The notes: generated by a model from the letters alone, not told the origin. A DNA stretch of 64,000 nt from Flavobacteriales bacterium (GCA_016716605.1 JADJWA010000001.1:930001-994000); one strand, 5' to 3'; positions 7,612 to 16,257 are shown, counted from the stretch's first letter. Numbers and translations are program-made.

Positions 7612-10233
7612 ATGCGATTGCTCCGCGCTTTCTTCATTTCATGCTTGGCGCTGACGGCCCTTGCCGTGCAAGCCACGCACAACCGCGCGGGGGAGATCAT
7701 CGTGTGCCATGTGAGCGGGCTCACCTACGAGGCCACCATCATCACGCACACCAAAGTCTCTGCACCCGCCGACCGCCCGCAGCTCACCATCCATTGGGGC
7801 GATGGCGACAGCACCGTGCTGGACCGCCAATTGCCTTACCAAGAGGCCGATGATGTGCGCCGAAACGTGTACACCGGCACGCACACTTATGGGGGCCCTG
7901 GGGTGTTCACGCTCTATTTCTTCGATGAGAACCGCAATGCCGGGGTGCTGAACATCCCCAACTCGGTGAACCAGCCCTTCGCGGTGGAGACCCAATTGGT
8001 GATCAGCCCTGCGGGCGGCAACAATTGCTCGCCGCGCTTCCTGAAGTCACCCATCCAGGATGCGTGCTTCTGCCGGCCCTGGGTGCACAATCCGGTTGCA
8101 TACGACCCCGATGGCGACAGCCTGAGCTTCGAGCCTGCGGCCTGCCTCGGCATCGATGTAGAGCCCATCGTCGGCTACCTGTTCCCCAACCAGACACCGG
8201 GCTGCAATGGCAACAGCTACAGCATCGACCCCATCACGGGCACCATCCGATGGTTGAATCCGGGCCAATTGGGCGAGTTCAACATCGCGTTCCGCGTGCT
8301 CGAATGGCGGCGCGTGAACGGCGTGATGCTGAATGTGGGCTGGGTAATGCGCGACATGCAAGTGACGGTGCTCACCTGCGACAATAACCCGCCGGTGATC
8401 GCTGCGGTGCAGGACACCTGCGTAACGGCCGGGACCCTCCTCGCCTTCAACGTTCAGGCTACCGATCCCAACTCCGGCGACCTGGTCACGCTCACCGCGC
8501 TCGGGCAGCCCTTCGTGGTGCCCAGCTCACCGGCCACTTTCGTGAGCCCATCGCCAGGTCAAGCGGTGTCTGGCATCTTCTCTTGGGGAACCAACTGCAG
8601 CCATGTGCGCCCGCAGCCTTACCAAGTGGTGTTCGAGGCGCACGATAACGACCCTGAGGTGGAGCTGTTCGACTACCGCACCATGAACATCACCGTGGTA
8701 TCGCCGCCGCCCACCAACCCGATCGCCACGCCCAGCGGCAGCAGCATGCTGTTGAACTGGACGCCCACGGTGTGCACCAATGCGTCGGGCTATAAGATCT
8801 ATCGGCGGCTCGGCGCTTATGGCTTCATCCCGGACAATTGCGAGACCGGTGTTCCCGCCTACACCGGCTACACGCTCATCGGCAGCGTCGGCGGATCCAG
8901 CACCGGCGCCTTCACGGATAACGGCCCCATCACCGTGGGCAACACTTACTGTTACATGGTGGTGGCCACCTTCACGAATGGCGCCGAGAGCTATGCCAGC
9001 GTCGAGTTCTGCGCAACCCTCACGCGACAGGTGCCCGTGATCACGCATGTGAGCGTGGGCGAGACCAGCACCACCACCGGCATCGACACGGTACGCTGGA
9101 GCAACGCGTACGACCTGGACACGCTGCTGCGCCCCGGCCCATATCAATTCAAGCTCTATCGCGGCACGGGCTTCACCAATGCCACCACCCTCATCCATAC
9201 CAGCGGGCTACACCCCTTCCTCGCGCATCCCGACACGGAGTTCATCGATCTCGGCCTGAACACGCAGGACCAAGCGCACGTGTACCGCGTCGATTTCTTC
9301 GGCAGTGGCGGCAGCGATTTCATCGGCAGCAGCAGCGTGGCCTCGTCGGTCTTCATCAGCGCCGAGCCGAACGATGAGCAGCTCACCATCTCATGGGCGC
9401 TCAATACGCCATGGATCAATTCGCTCTATGAGGTGTACCGTGACATCGCGGGCAACTGGACGCTCGTGGGCACCAGCGCAACGAACAGCTTCACCGAGAA
9501 CAGCCTTAGCAACGGAACGGACTACTGCTACCTCGTTCGCAGCACCGGCGCATACAGCAACCCCGGCATCCCAGCGCCGCTGATCAATTTCAGTCAGGAG
9601 CTCTGCGCGGCACCGCGCGATCGGACGCCGCCGTGCCCACCTACCGTTCAGATCGACAACGATTGCGAGACTCCATTGAACACGCTCACCTGGAACAACC
9701 CCAACCAGACCTGCGCTGACGATACGTACCAATACCATGTGTACTTCGCCGAGACGCCGACCTCGGAGTACCTGCTCATCGGCACGATCGTAGGTGCGGA
9801 GAATACCAGCTTCACACATGTGAACGGAACCAGCGTCTCGGGATGCTATCAGGTCACTGCCATCGACACCATTGGCAACGAGAGCGCATTCATCGAGCCG
9901 GTTTGCGGCGACAATTGCCCGCTCTACACCCTGCCCAACATCTTCACACCGAACGGCGATCGCATCAATGATCTCTTCGTTCCGTTCCCCTACCGCGGCG
10001 TGAAGGCGATCGATCTGCAGGTGTACAACCGCTGGGGGCAAACGGTCTTCAGCACCGAGGACCCCGATATCCTTTGGAATGGAACGCTGAACAACAATGG
10101 CGAAGCCTGCCCGGACGGCGTGTACTTCTACACCTGCATCGTCACCTTCGCGCGGCTCATGGGCGATGAGCCCAAGGAGCTCAAGGGTTACGTCCACATC
10201 AGTGGCGGCAAGGATTCGCCCAAGCTCAACTGA
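7612..10233 (+). CDS. Large secreted protein with gliding-motility-type T9SS sorting domain
   Basis: The 873-residue protein is exported. A signal peptide (MRLLRAFFISCLALTALAVQA) precedes the mature start at about THNRAGEI. The middle contains several fibronectin-III/Ig-like units; one begins around PPPTNPIATPSGSSMLLNW and others follow toward residue 760. The C-terminus carries the CHU_C/type B T9SS domain (PNIFTPNGDRINDLF, VYNRWGQTVF, CPDGVYFYT). It is probably a cell-surface or adhesive protein. An ATG 21 bases upstream is in frame but lies before the -7-like box. The TGA overlaps the ribE ATG. No enzymatic domain was recognised. Confidence 0.85.
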   Translation: MRLLRAFFISCLALTALAVQATHNRAGEIIVCHVSGLTYEATIITHTKVSAPADRPQLTIHWGDGDSTVLDRQLPYQEADDVRRNVYTGTHTYGGPGVFTLYFFDENRNAGVLNIPNSVNQPFAVETQLVISPAGGNNCSPRFLKSPIQDACFCRPWVHNPVAYDPDGDSLSFEPAACLGIDVEPIVGYLFPNQTPGCNGNSYSIDPITGTIRWLNPGQLGEFNIAFRVLEWRRVNGVMLNVGWVMRDMQVTVLTCDNNPPVIAAVQDTCVTAGTLLAFNVQATDPNSGDLVTLTALGQPFVVPSSPATFVSPSPGQAVSGIFSWGTNCSHVRPQPYQVVFEAHDNDPEVELFDYRTMNITVVSPPPTNPIATPSGSSMLLNWTPTVCTNASGYKIYRRLGAYGFIPDNCETGVPAYTGYTLIGSVGGSSTGAFTDNGPITVGNTYCYMVVATFTNGAESYASVEFCATLTRQVPVITHVSVGETSTTTGIDTVRWSNAYDLDTLLRPGPYQFKLYRGTGFTNATTLIHTSGLHPFLAHPDTEFIDLGLNTQDQAHVYRVDFFGSGGSDFIGSSSVASSVFISAEPNDEQLTISWALNTPWINSLYEVYRDIAGNWTLVGTSATNSFTENSLSNGTDYCYLVRSTGAYSNPGIPAPLINFSQELCAAPRDRTPPCPPTVQIDNDCETPLNTLTWNNPNQTCADDTYQYHVYFAETPTSEYLLIGTIVGAENTSFTHVNGTSVSGCYQVTAIDTIGNESAFIEPVCGDNCPLYTLPNIFTPNGDRINDLFVPFPYRGVKAIDLQVYNRWGQTVFSTEDPDILWNGTLNNNGEACPDGVYFYTCIVTFARLMGDEPKELKGYVHISGGKDSPKLN

Positions 10234-10817
10234 TGTTCACTGGGCTTGTCGAGGAGATCGGCGCCATTGCTGCTGTGCGCAACGAAGGCAGCAATCGCGT
10301 GCTCACGGTAAAGGCGCGCATCGCGCCCGAGCTGAAGGTCGATCAAAGCGTTTCGCACAACGGGGCCTGCCTCACCGTGACCAGGGTCCTGGGCGATGCG
10401 TACGAGGTCGCGGCGGTGCAGGAGACCCTTGCACGCACGAACCTCAGCGCACTGCGCGTGGGCGATGCCGTGAACCTGGAGCGCAGCATGCGCCTCGGCG
10501 ATCGCCTCGATGGTCACTTGGTGCAAGGCCATGTGGATGATGTGGTGCGCTGCACCGAGGTGCGCGACGAGCGCGGCAGCTGGGGCTTCCGTTTCGAGTT
10601 GCCTGAGGCCAAGCACTTGCTCGTTCCCAAGGGCAGCATCTGCCTCAACGGCGTGAGCCTGACCATCGCGCAGCTCAACGACGATGGCTTCGTCGTGGCC
10701 ATCATCCCCTACACCTTCGACCACACCACCTTCAAGTTGCTCAACGCCGGCGATACCGTGAACGTGGAGTACGATGTGCTGGGAAAGTATGTGGCGCGGA
10801 TGATGGAGGGGAGGTGA
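10233..10817 (+). CDS. ribE: Riboflavin synthase, alpha subunit
   Basis: The enzyme dismutates two molecules of 6,7-dimethyl-8-ribityllumazine to riboflavin. The 194-residue protein starts MFTGLVEEIG, the family signature, and has two tandem lumazine-binding barrels, with SVSHNGACLTV in the first and GSICLNGVSLTI in the second. Its ATG overlaps the TGA of the preceding T9SS gene (TGATG), so translation may be coupled despite the unrelated functions. A strong hairpin follows at 10837-10867. Confidence 0.95.
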   Translation: MFTGLVEEIGAIAAVRNEGSNRVLTVKARIAPELKVDQSVSHNGACLTVTRVLGDAYEVAAVQETLARTNLSALRVGDAVNLERSMRLGDRLDGHLVQGHVDDVVRCTEVRDERGSWGFRFELPEAKHLLVPKGSICLNGVSLTIAQLNDDGFVVAIIPYTFDHTTFKLLNAGDTVNVEYDVLGKYVARMMEGR

Positions 10818-10836
10818 TTGCTGCATGCGACAAAAT

Positions 10837-10867
10837 CGAAGGGCGGCCGATGATCGGCCGCCCTTCG
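10837..10867. terminator. Bidirectional terminator between ribE and ssb
   Basis: A perfect 14-bp stem (CGAAGGGCGGCCGA and its complement) closes a three-base TGA loop between convergent genes. On the minus strand the stem is followed by a short T-run (ATTTTGTC); the plus-strand side has no clear T-tract, so termination of ssb transcripts is the better supported direction. Confidence 0.8.
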
Positions 10868-10903
10868 CGTTGTTGGGCCGGTTGTGGCCCGGTGCCTGCC
10901 GCC

Positions 10904-11260
10904 TTACGCTGCCGCCGCTGCCTCCTGCTTGCTCGGCAGGAGCTGGAAGTTGCTCATGACCACCTCGGTGATGTAGCGCTTGCTGCCATCCTTGGCCTCA
11001 TAGCTCCGATGCACCAAGCGCCCTTCGAGCATCACCGGTGAGCCTTTGCGCAGCAGGCGCTCGGCCATCTCAGCGGTCTGCCCCCAAGCCACCACGGTGT
11101 GCCATTGGGTGTCCGTGACGCGCTCGCCGCTGGCGTTCTTGTAGCTGTCGTGCGTGGCCACCGAGAGGCGGGCCACCTTGCGGCCTTTCGCGATCTCGCG
11201 CACTTCCGGATCGAATCCGAGGTTTCCGATGAGATGGACTTTGTTCTTCAGCGTGTTCAT
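10904..11260 (-). CDS. ssb: Single-stranded DNA-binding protein, short form (copy 1)
   Basis: This 118-residue OB-fold protein should coat single-stranded DNA. It starts MNTLKNKVHLIGNLGFDPEV, with the typical DTQWHTVVAWGQTAEMAERL and VEGRLVHRSYEAKDG-like core. After the fold only an Ala tail (QEAAAAA) remains: the flexible linker and the acidic DDxPF tip that recruits partner proteins are missing. The start at 11260 is the first ATG in front of the fold; the open frame upstream has no SSB similarity. The gene is paralogous to the one at 14713-15084, and the pair shares an upstream motif. Confidence 0.92.
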   Translation of the reverse strand: MNTLKNKVHLIGNLGFDPEVREIAKGRKVARLSVATHDSYKNASGERVTDTQWHTVVAWGQTAEMAERLLRKGSPVMLEGRLVHRSYEAKDGSKRYITEVVMSNFQLLPSKQEAAAAA

Positions 11261-11573
11261 GGTGCTTGGGTGTTTGTGTGTTTGACTTGTTGCTCCGCCG
11301 TCCGGTGCTGATGCCGTCCGACGCTGCAAACATTTTCTCTTGCCCCGCTCCGCATTCGGCCAGTACCCGCTTGTAGTTGATTGCAGCCGTTTGTTTGCCG
11401 TTTGCTGTCGGGTCGGCCTGCGGTGGTCAATCGCACCAGCTTCGTCAGCACAATGGTTCGACTCTAACCTCGGCGCATCCAACCGTACATCGCGCAAGCC
11501 TATCTTCCCGTGCCGATTAGCCAAGGCAGCGTTGCTGGAGCGACAGGTGTCTTGGCGCTAGAACGGCCCTTGG
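11261..11573. other. Divergent intergenic region, ssb copy 1 / sigma factor
   Basis: No convincing gene is visible in these 313 bases. At 11391-11406 it contains TTGTTTGCCGTTTGCT, which recurs with a three-base insertion upstream of the second ssb gene (15186-15204). A GT-rich run (TGTTTGTGTGTTTG) lies next to the ssb start. I could not place a confident promoter for either gene. Confidence 0.6.
11391..11406. promoter_or_regulatory. Motif shared by both ssb upstream regions (copy 1)
   Basis: The element TTGTTTGCCGTTTGCT lies about 130 bp upstream of the ssb start. In ssb orientation it reads as two GCAAAC words separated by one G. The related copy at 15186-15204 is at a similar distance from the second ssb gene. 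It may be a regulator site or simply residual homology from the gene duplication. Confidence 0.35.
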
Positions 11574-12137
11574 TTGCGTGAACCCACCGAACGCGAACTG
11601 GTGAAGGGCTGCCTGGCGGGCGAGCGCCGCTGCCAGGAAGCTCTTTATGCACGGTACGCGCGCCGCATGTACGCGGTGTGCCTTCGGTACGCGCGCCATG
11701 AGCTGGAGGCCCAAGACCTGATGCAAGAAGGATTCATCCGCGTGTTCGAGAAGCTGAAGGACTTCCGCATGGAGGGCTCGCTGGAAGGCTGGGTGCGCCG
11801 GATCATGGTACATACCGCGATCAATTGTTACCGCCGCAAGAGCTTCCAGCAAGAACGCTTCGGCCTGGAGAAGCTGCCGGAGGACCCTGTGCCCGCGGAT
11901 GCCCTTGACCGTTTGGGCACCGAAGAGATCATGGGCATGGTCTCAGCGCTCCCGGAAGGATACCGTATGGTGTTCAACCTTTTTGCCATCGAAGGATTCG
12001 ACCACGCCGAGATCGCCGGCATGCTGGGCTGCGGCGAGAGCACTTCACGCAGCCAGCTAGCCAAGGCCCGGCGCATGCTGCAATCCATGATCAACGCTTC
12101 AACCACCCCTGTGCATGTCGGGAATGCATCCCATTGA
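11574..12137 (+). CDS. ECF-type RNA polymerase sigma factor
   Basis: This 187-residue alternative sigma factor should redirect RNA polymerase to a small regulon. Region 2 is visible at about residues 20-90 (LMQEGFIRVFEKLKDF, SLEGWVRRIMVHTAINCYRR), and region 4 with its helix-turn-helix at about 118-172 (LPEGYRMVFNLFAIEGFDHAEIA, then STSRSQLAKARRML). The only usable start is TTG at 11574, because an in-frame stop lies four codons upstream. It overlaps the next gene, whose N-terminus looks like its anti-sigma partner. Confidence 0.9.
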   Translation: MREPTERELVKGCLAGERRCQEALYARYARRMYAVCLRYARHELEAQDLMQEGFIRVFEKLKDFRMEGSLEGWVRRIMVHTAINCYRRKSFQQERFGLEKLPEDPVPADALDRLGTEEIMGMVSALPEGYRMVFNLFAIEGFDHAEIAGMLGCGESTSRSQLAKARRMLQSMINASTTPVHVGNASH

Positions 12138-13494
12138 TGAGTTCTTCCGTCAGCGGCTCGAGGGCGCTGGCGCCGAGCCGCCCGCTGAGCTGGGCCACTC
12201 GATCCTGGCGCATGTGCAGGCCCGCAAGCGACGCGGATCCCTCTGGCGCAAGCGCATGCTGGCGCTCTTGCTGCTGCTGATCGGAGGTGCTTCGGGCGTG
12301 CTATGGATGCTGCGAGACCCGGGCCAAAGCGCTCACACACCGATTGCCGCTGCGGACTCGACCGCCGAGGCGGTGCCCCCCGGGGAACCCAATCGTCCGA
12401 GCGTATCGCATGCGTCGGGGTCGCTAATCGAATCTGCCGTCGAGTCGCCGGCCCCCGCACCGAAGAACACCCCGGATATATTGACCGAGCGCTTGCCTGT
12501 TTCCCAGCAAGGTTCGTTGGCGAGACCGTTCGGTTCACCAGTGAACGGGGGCGTTTCACCAACCCCTCCGACCACTCGAGTGGTTGCAGTTGAATCCGAG
12601 GATTCGGCTCCGGAAAGCGCGCCCCAGGGCTCTGCGCAACCCTCAAACAAGCCCGAAGCAGAATCCGCCGAAACCGGACTTGCGCGTGAGCTCCTCCATC
12701 CCATGGAACCAATCCTGGCAGACGCCGCGTTACCAGCGTTGGATCCTTGGGGGCCGGACGTTGTGAGAGCGGAGCGACTGCGCGGCCAATGGTGGGCAGC
12801 GCTCACCGGCAGCGCACAAGCATCGCGCTACCAATGGCAGAGCGAGCATGCGAACCTGGAGCGCGCGCTCCAGGGATCCGGTCGCTATCGGGGCGGATGG
12901 GCCATTGGCGCCCTTGTGGGACGAAGCTGGCCTTCTGGATTGAGCGTCGGCGTGGGCATTGAGGCAGACCGCTTCGACCAGAGTTTTCGGCACGTGGACC
13001 GCCGAACGGAGGAGCAGACGGAGACCGTGACGCATGTGGTGTCCTTGAACACCCAGGTCTTCACGAGCACGGTTGAAACCGTAACCACCCCGGTTGTGCA
13101 TGAGTCCCTGGCCGAGGGGGCGGATCGCCGAGTGCGCTTACGTGTTCCCGTGGAGCTGGCTTGGAGCCTCCAGCGTGGTCACTGGTGCTTCGGAGCGCGC
13201 TTGGGCGCTGTTGGCGAGCACACCACCGTCCATTCTTCCTCGAGCCTGGCCTTGGACTATTCCGATGGCTTGGTCCATTCGCGTTCGCTCTCGCAATCCG
13301 AACTGCGCTCGCGTTACCCGTTGAGCCTTTCAGGCCTTGCCGGATTCGATATCGGATTCTCCGTGAGCGACCGCGCGCGGATCATGGCCACGCCATTCGC
13401 ATCACGGTCGCTGGCCGTCTTCGGCCCCGGATCCGATGCTCAAGCGCATCCGGAACGATTCGGGCTGCGCCTCATGCTCCAACATCGATTCTGA
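12124..13494 (+). CDS. Membrane-anchored protein with anti-sigma-like N-terminus and barrel-like C-terminus
   Basis: The 456-residue protein has no recognised enzymatic domain. Residues 1-44 are cytoplasmic in character (HPIDEFFRQRLEGAGAEPPAELG), similar to the short segment seen in proteins paired with Bacteroidota ECF sigmas. A single membrane helix lies at about 45-63 (LALLLLLIGGASGVLWML), then a Ser/Pro/Glu-rich linker to about 200, then alternating hydrophobic beta-strand-like sequence ending in RLMLQHRF, as in outer-membrane barrels. It overlaps the sigma gene by 14 bp; an ATG three codons upstream is also possible. The predicted job is sigma sequestration, by inference from position. 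Confidence 0.7.
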   Translation: MHPIDEFFRQRLEGAGAEPPAELGHSILAHVQARKRRGSLWRKRMLALLLLLIGGASGVLWMLRDPGQSAHTPIAAADSTAEAVPPGEPNRPSVSHASGSLIESAVESPAPAPKNTPDILTERLPVSQQGSLARPFGSPVNGGVSPTPPTTRVVAVESEDSAPESAPQGSAQPSNKPEAESAETGLARELLHPMEPILADAALPALDPWGPDVVRAERLRGQWWAALTGSAQASRYQWQSEHANLERALQGSGRYRGGWAIGALVGRSWPSGLSVGVGIEADRFDQSFRHVDRRTEEQTETVTHVVSLNTQVFTSTVETVTTPVVHESLAEGADRRVRLRVPVELAWSLQRGHWCFGARLGAVGEHTTVHSSSSLALDYSDGLVHSRSLSQSELRSRYPLSLSGLAGFDIGFSVSDRARIMATPFASRSLAVFGPGSDAQAHPERFGLRLMLQHRF

Positions 13495-13498
13495 TCAC

Positions 13499-14707
13499 AT
13501 GCCGCTTACCCGGAACCTCCTTCTAGCTGCGCCCCTCCTGCTCTCAACTAACAGTGCGCTCCAGGCTCAGGTGCTCAGCGGATACGATGCGGCCAAGGGC
13601 GGAGGCACGCTGCAGACCTGTGATACCAGCATGCACGTTGATTTCGCCATCGGCTATCAGGATGGCTACGCCTGCCTCTTCAACCCTGACGTGCAGCCGG
13701 GCAGCACCACGGTCACCGGCGCCCAATGGGATTATTACCATTATGGGTCCAGCGAGTGGGTCACGAACTATGCTGGTTCACCCACCGTGCCATACAGCTC
13801 TCCGCAACCATATCCCATGTGCTATACGGTACAGGCCTTCGACCAGATGGCCTCGCAACCGTGCATCACCACGGTATGCAAGCTGGTTGCGCCGCAAGCG
13901 TATGCGGTATGCGCTGGGCTTGCTCCCAACTTCGGGATCCTCGCCGTTGATGGCAGCATGATCACTTTCGAGAACCTGTCGCTATTCCCTGGAGGCAGCG
14001 TTGCCGATGCCTATTGGGACTTTGGCGATGGCAGCAGTATCGCGACCGCCTCTTCGCCATCGCATGACTTTTCCGGCGCCGGACCTTTCGAGGTCTGCCT
14101 GACCGTTGTCGGCGCGGCGCCCACCTACTGCACGGCCACCTTGTGCCAATGGCTCTACCTCGGCCCATCCGGGATGCCCTGTGAAGAGGTGGTGGATCAA
14201 GGATTCGTGGTGCTGCAATACGAGAACCTCGTTGGCGTTATGGATACTTCACTCACCACGGGCATGAACGCCGGCTATAGCTGGCACTTCGGCGATGGCG
14301 CGGTGGCCACGGGCAGGATCGCGGCGCACGCCTACGTGCCGTTCCAGAGCTACGAGCTCTGCGGCACCTTGCGGGTGTGGGGCCCGCTGCTGAGCGACAC
14401 CTGCGTGAGCACCATCTGCCGTGAAGTCACCATCCTACCGGTGGTCGGGCTGGATGAACAGGCCGAAGGCCAAGCCCCGTTGGCCTGGCCTTCGCCATTC
14501 ACCGATGTGCTGCAAATAGGCGCCTCAAGAACGCCGCGCCGACTGGCCTTGATCGATGCCGGTGGGCGCACAGTGATGGAGACCGGGCTGCCCGCCTCGA
14601 CCGCTTCACGGCCCTTGCACGTGGGCCACCTCGCGGCGGGCAGCTACCTGCTCACCCTTGAAGACGAGCATGGGCGCTTCGCTCAGCGCCTGGTGAAGCA
14701 GCCCTGA
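13499..14707 (+). CDS. Secreted PKD-domain protein with T9SS type A sorting domain
   Basis: The 402-residue protein has a signal peptide (MPLTRNLLLAAPLLLSTNSALQAQ). At least two PKD-like units follow, one with AYWDFGDGSSI and another with YSWHFGDGAVATG. The C-terminal T9SS domain (about residues 325-402) runs from PLAWPSPFTDVLQI to AAGSYLLTLEDEHGRFAQRLVK. It begins four bases after the barrel-like gene, so sigma, putative anti-sigma and this surface protein form one operon. It may be a structural target of the same regulatory unit. The 3' end converges on the second ssb gene with a five-base gap. Confidence 0.83.
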   Translation: MPLTRNLLLAAPLLLSTNSALQAQVLSGYDAAKGGGTLQTCDTSMHVDFAIGYQDGYACLFNPDVQPGSTTVTGAQWDYYHYGSSEWVTNYAGSPTVPYSSPQPYPMCYTVQAFDQMASQPCITTVCKLVAPQAYAVCAGLAPNFGILAVDGSMITFENLSLFPGGSVADAYWDFGDGSSIATASSPSHDFSGAGPFEVCLTVVGAAPTYCTATLCQWLYLGPSGMPCEEVVDQGFVVLQYENLVGVMDTSLTTGMNAGYSWHFGDGAVATGRIAAHAYVPFQSYELCGTLRVWGPLLSDTCVSTICREVTILPVVGLDEQAEGQAPLAWPSPFTDVLQIGASRTPRRLALIDAGGRTVMETGLPASTASRPLHVGHLAAGSYLLTLEDEHGRFAQRLVKQP

Positions 14708-14712
14708 CCGGA

Positions 14713-15084
14713 TCATTCGGTCTCAACCTGGACGGTCTCCGCCTTGGAGGCCAGCAACTGGTAATCAGAGAGCACGACCTCGGTGCTGGTCCGCTTGCTG
14801 CCGTCCTTGGCCTCGTAGGTTCGATGCACCAAGCGGCCTTCCACCACTAAGCCACTGCCCTTGCGCACCAGCGTGGCCAAGCGTTCGGCCTGCTTGCCCC
14901 AAGCCACCACCGGATGCCATTGCGTATCGTCTTTCCATTCGCCGCCAGCGCTCTTGAAGCGCTCATTGGTAGCGATGCTCAAGCGCAGCATGGCGTTGCC
15001 GGTGCTGGCGGTCCTCAGCTCGGGGTCCTGTCCGATGCGGCCCACGAGCTGCACTTTGTTCTTCATCGTCGTGATCATGTTCAT
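14713..15084 (-). CDS. ssb: Single-stranded DNA-binding protein, short form (copy 2)
   Basis: This second OB-fold SSB, 123 residues from the ATG at 15084 (MNMITTMKNKVQLVGRIGQD), has the core DTQWHPVVAWGKQAERLATL and a VVEGRLVHRTYEAKDG segment nearly the same as copy 1. It ends SKAETVQVETE, so it too lacks the long linker and the acidic DDxPF tip. Three in-frame ATGs lie within seven codons, so the exact start is uncertain; a longer in-frame extension from 15183 is also possible but not SSB-like. The two copies bracket the sigma/PKD cassette. Confidence 0.9.
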   Translation of the reverse strand: MNMITTMKNKVQLVGRIGQDPELRTASTGNAMLRLSIATNERFKSAGGEWKDDTQWHPVVAWGKQAERLATLVRKGSGLVVEGRLVHRTYEAKDGSKRTSTEVVLSDYQLLASKAETVQVETE

Positions 15085-15185
15085 TGGTGTTTCATGGCCC
15101 AGCCGACATGGCTGTCCTTCTGGCGGCAAATCGAAGGAGGCTGCGGGCCACGATTCGTGTGAATGGCATTTGCAGGCGTTCATCG

Positions 15186-15204
15186 TTGTTTGCTTCCGTT
15201 TGCT
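15186..15204. promoter_or_regulatory. Motif shared by both ssb upstream regions (copy 2)
   Basis: TTGTTTGCTTCCGTTTGCT matches the element at 11391-11406 except for a three-base insertion (TTC). It lies about 105 bp upstream of the second ssb start, in the 231-bp divergent gap to the stress-protein gene. Confidence 0.35.
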
Positions 15205-15254
15205 TGACGCGTTCAGGCGGCGCGGGAATACGTGCATGGGCGAGGCTTGCGCTC

Positions 15255-15262
15255 TACATTCG
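15255..15262 (+). promoter_or_regulatory. -7-like element upstream of the stress-protein gene
   Basis: TACATTCG has one mismatch to TAnnTTTG and lies 53 bp before the ATG at 15316. No well-spaced TTG was found upstream. Confidence 0.4.
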
Positions 15263-15315
15263 CGCCTGCCTGCAAGCAAGCCTGAAGACACCGTCCAACC
15301 CCAATTCCCTGACCC

Positions 15316-16158
15316 ATGAGCGGAACCGCGAAGAAGATCCTGGTGCCCACTGATTTCACCAAAGTGGCGGACAACGCCATCAGCCACGCCATGCGTTTAG
15401 CCAAGCATACGGGCGCCGAAGTGTACCTGCTGCATGTGGTGGCCAAACAGGACGAAGTGGACGAGACCCGCAGGAAGCTGGAGCTCGAGCAGCAGCGCGC
15501 ACAGTCCATGGAAGCAGGCGTTGTCGTGCATAAGCTCGTGCGAGTGGGCTCAATCTTCGACGACATCGGTGATGCGGCGGCGGAGATCGGTGGCGGGCTG
15601 ATCGTGATGGGCACGCATGGCATGCGCGGCATGCAGTTCATCACCGGCAGCCGGGCGCTGCGCGTGATCACCAGCAGCCAGGTGCCGTTCATCGTGGTGC
15701 AGGAGCGCGGGATCAAGGAGGGCGGCTACGACAGCATCGTGGTACCGCTCGACCTTCACAAGGAGACCCGGCAGAAGCTGACTGCGGTAGCCGATATGGC
15801 CAAGACCTTCCAGAGCAAGGTGCACCTACTGGTTCCCAAGGAAGAGGATGAGTTCCTGCACAAGCAGCTGCAGAACCACATCAAGTTCGCCAAGCAGTAC
15901 CTCGATGAGCGCGGCATCGCGCACGACGCGCGGATCGCCGATGAGGACAGCGGTGATTTCGTGAAGGCCGTGGTGAAGCATGCCGTTGCGGTGGATGCCG
16001 ATCTGATCGCGATCATGAACCTTTCGCAAGGCAACATCTTCGGCGTGCTGGGCGTGCCCTATGAGCAGGAGATCATCACCAACGAGGCACAGATCCCGGT
16101 GATGTGCATGAACCCGCGCGAGACCAACACCGGAGGGGGAGGCTGGAGCTTCCAGTAG
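15316..16158 (+). CDS. Universal stress protein, tandem UspA domains
   Basis: The 280-residue protein consists of two Usp folds. The first (about residues 1-140) starts KKILVPTDFTKVADNAISHA and has the nucleotide-binding signature GTHGMRGMQFITGSRALRV followed by VPFIVVQ. The second (about 145-275) starts YDSIVVPLDLHKETRQK and lacks the complete GxxG nucleotide motif, so it is probably structural. Such cytosolic proteins are linked to stress and growth arrest; the specific role here is unknown. The gene faces the SpoIIE operon, with about 100 bp between the convergent ends. Confidence 0.88.
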   Translation: MSGTAKKILVPTDFTKVADNAISHAMRLAKHTGAEVYLLHVVAKQDEVDETRRKLELEQQRAQSMEAGVVVHKLVRVGSIFDDIGDAAAEIGGGLIVMGTHGMRGMQFITGSRALRVITSSQVPFIVVQERGIKEGGYDSIVVPLDLHKETRQKLTAVADMAKTFQSKVHLLVPKEEDEFLHKQLQNHIKFAKQYLDERGIAHDARIADEDSGDFVKAVVKHAVAVDADLIAIMNLSQGNIFGVLGVPYEQEIITNEAQIPVMCMNPRETNTGGGGWSFQ

Positions 16159-16257
16159 GCCTGCGGGGTAGGTCGGTTGTACTGGTGACCGGCTGAGTGG
16201 CGTGCGGCTTGGAGGGGACCAACTGGATCTCCCGATTTCCTCAACGTGCCCCCGGGC

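Noticed and set aside
16159..16257. Terminator between the stress-protein gene and the SpoIIE gene
   Set aside because: Only a short, weak inverted repeat (CGGT/ACCG) is visible, without a T-tract.
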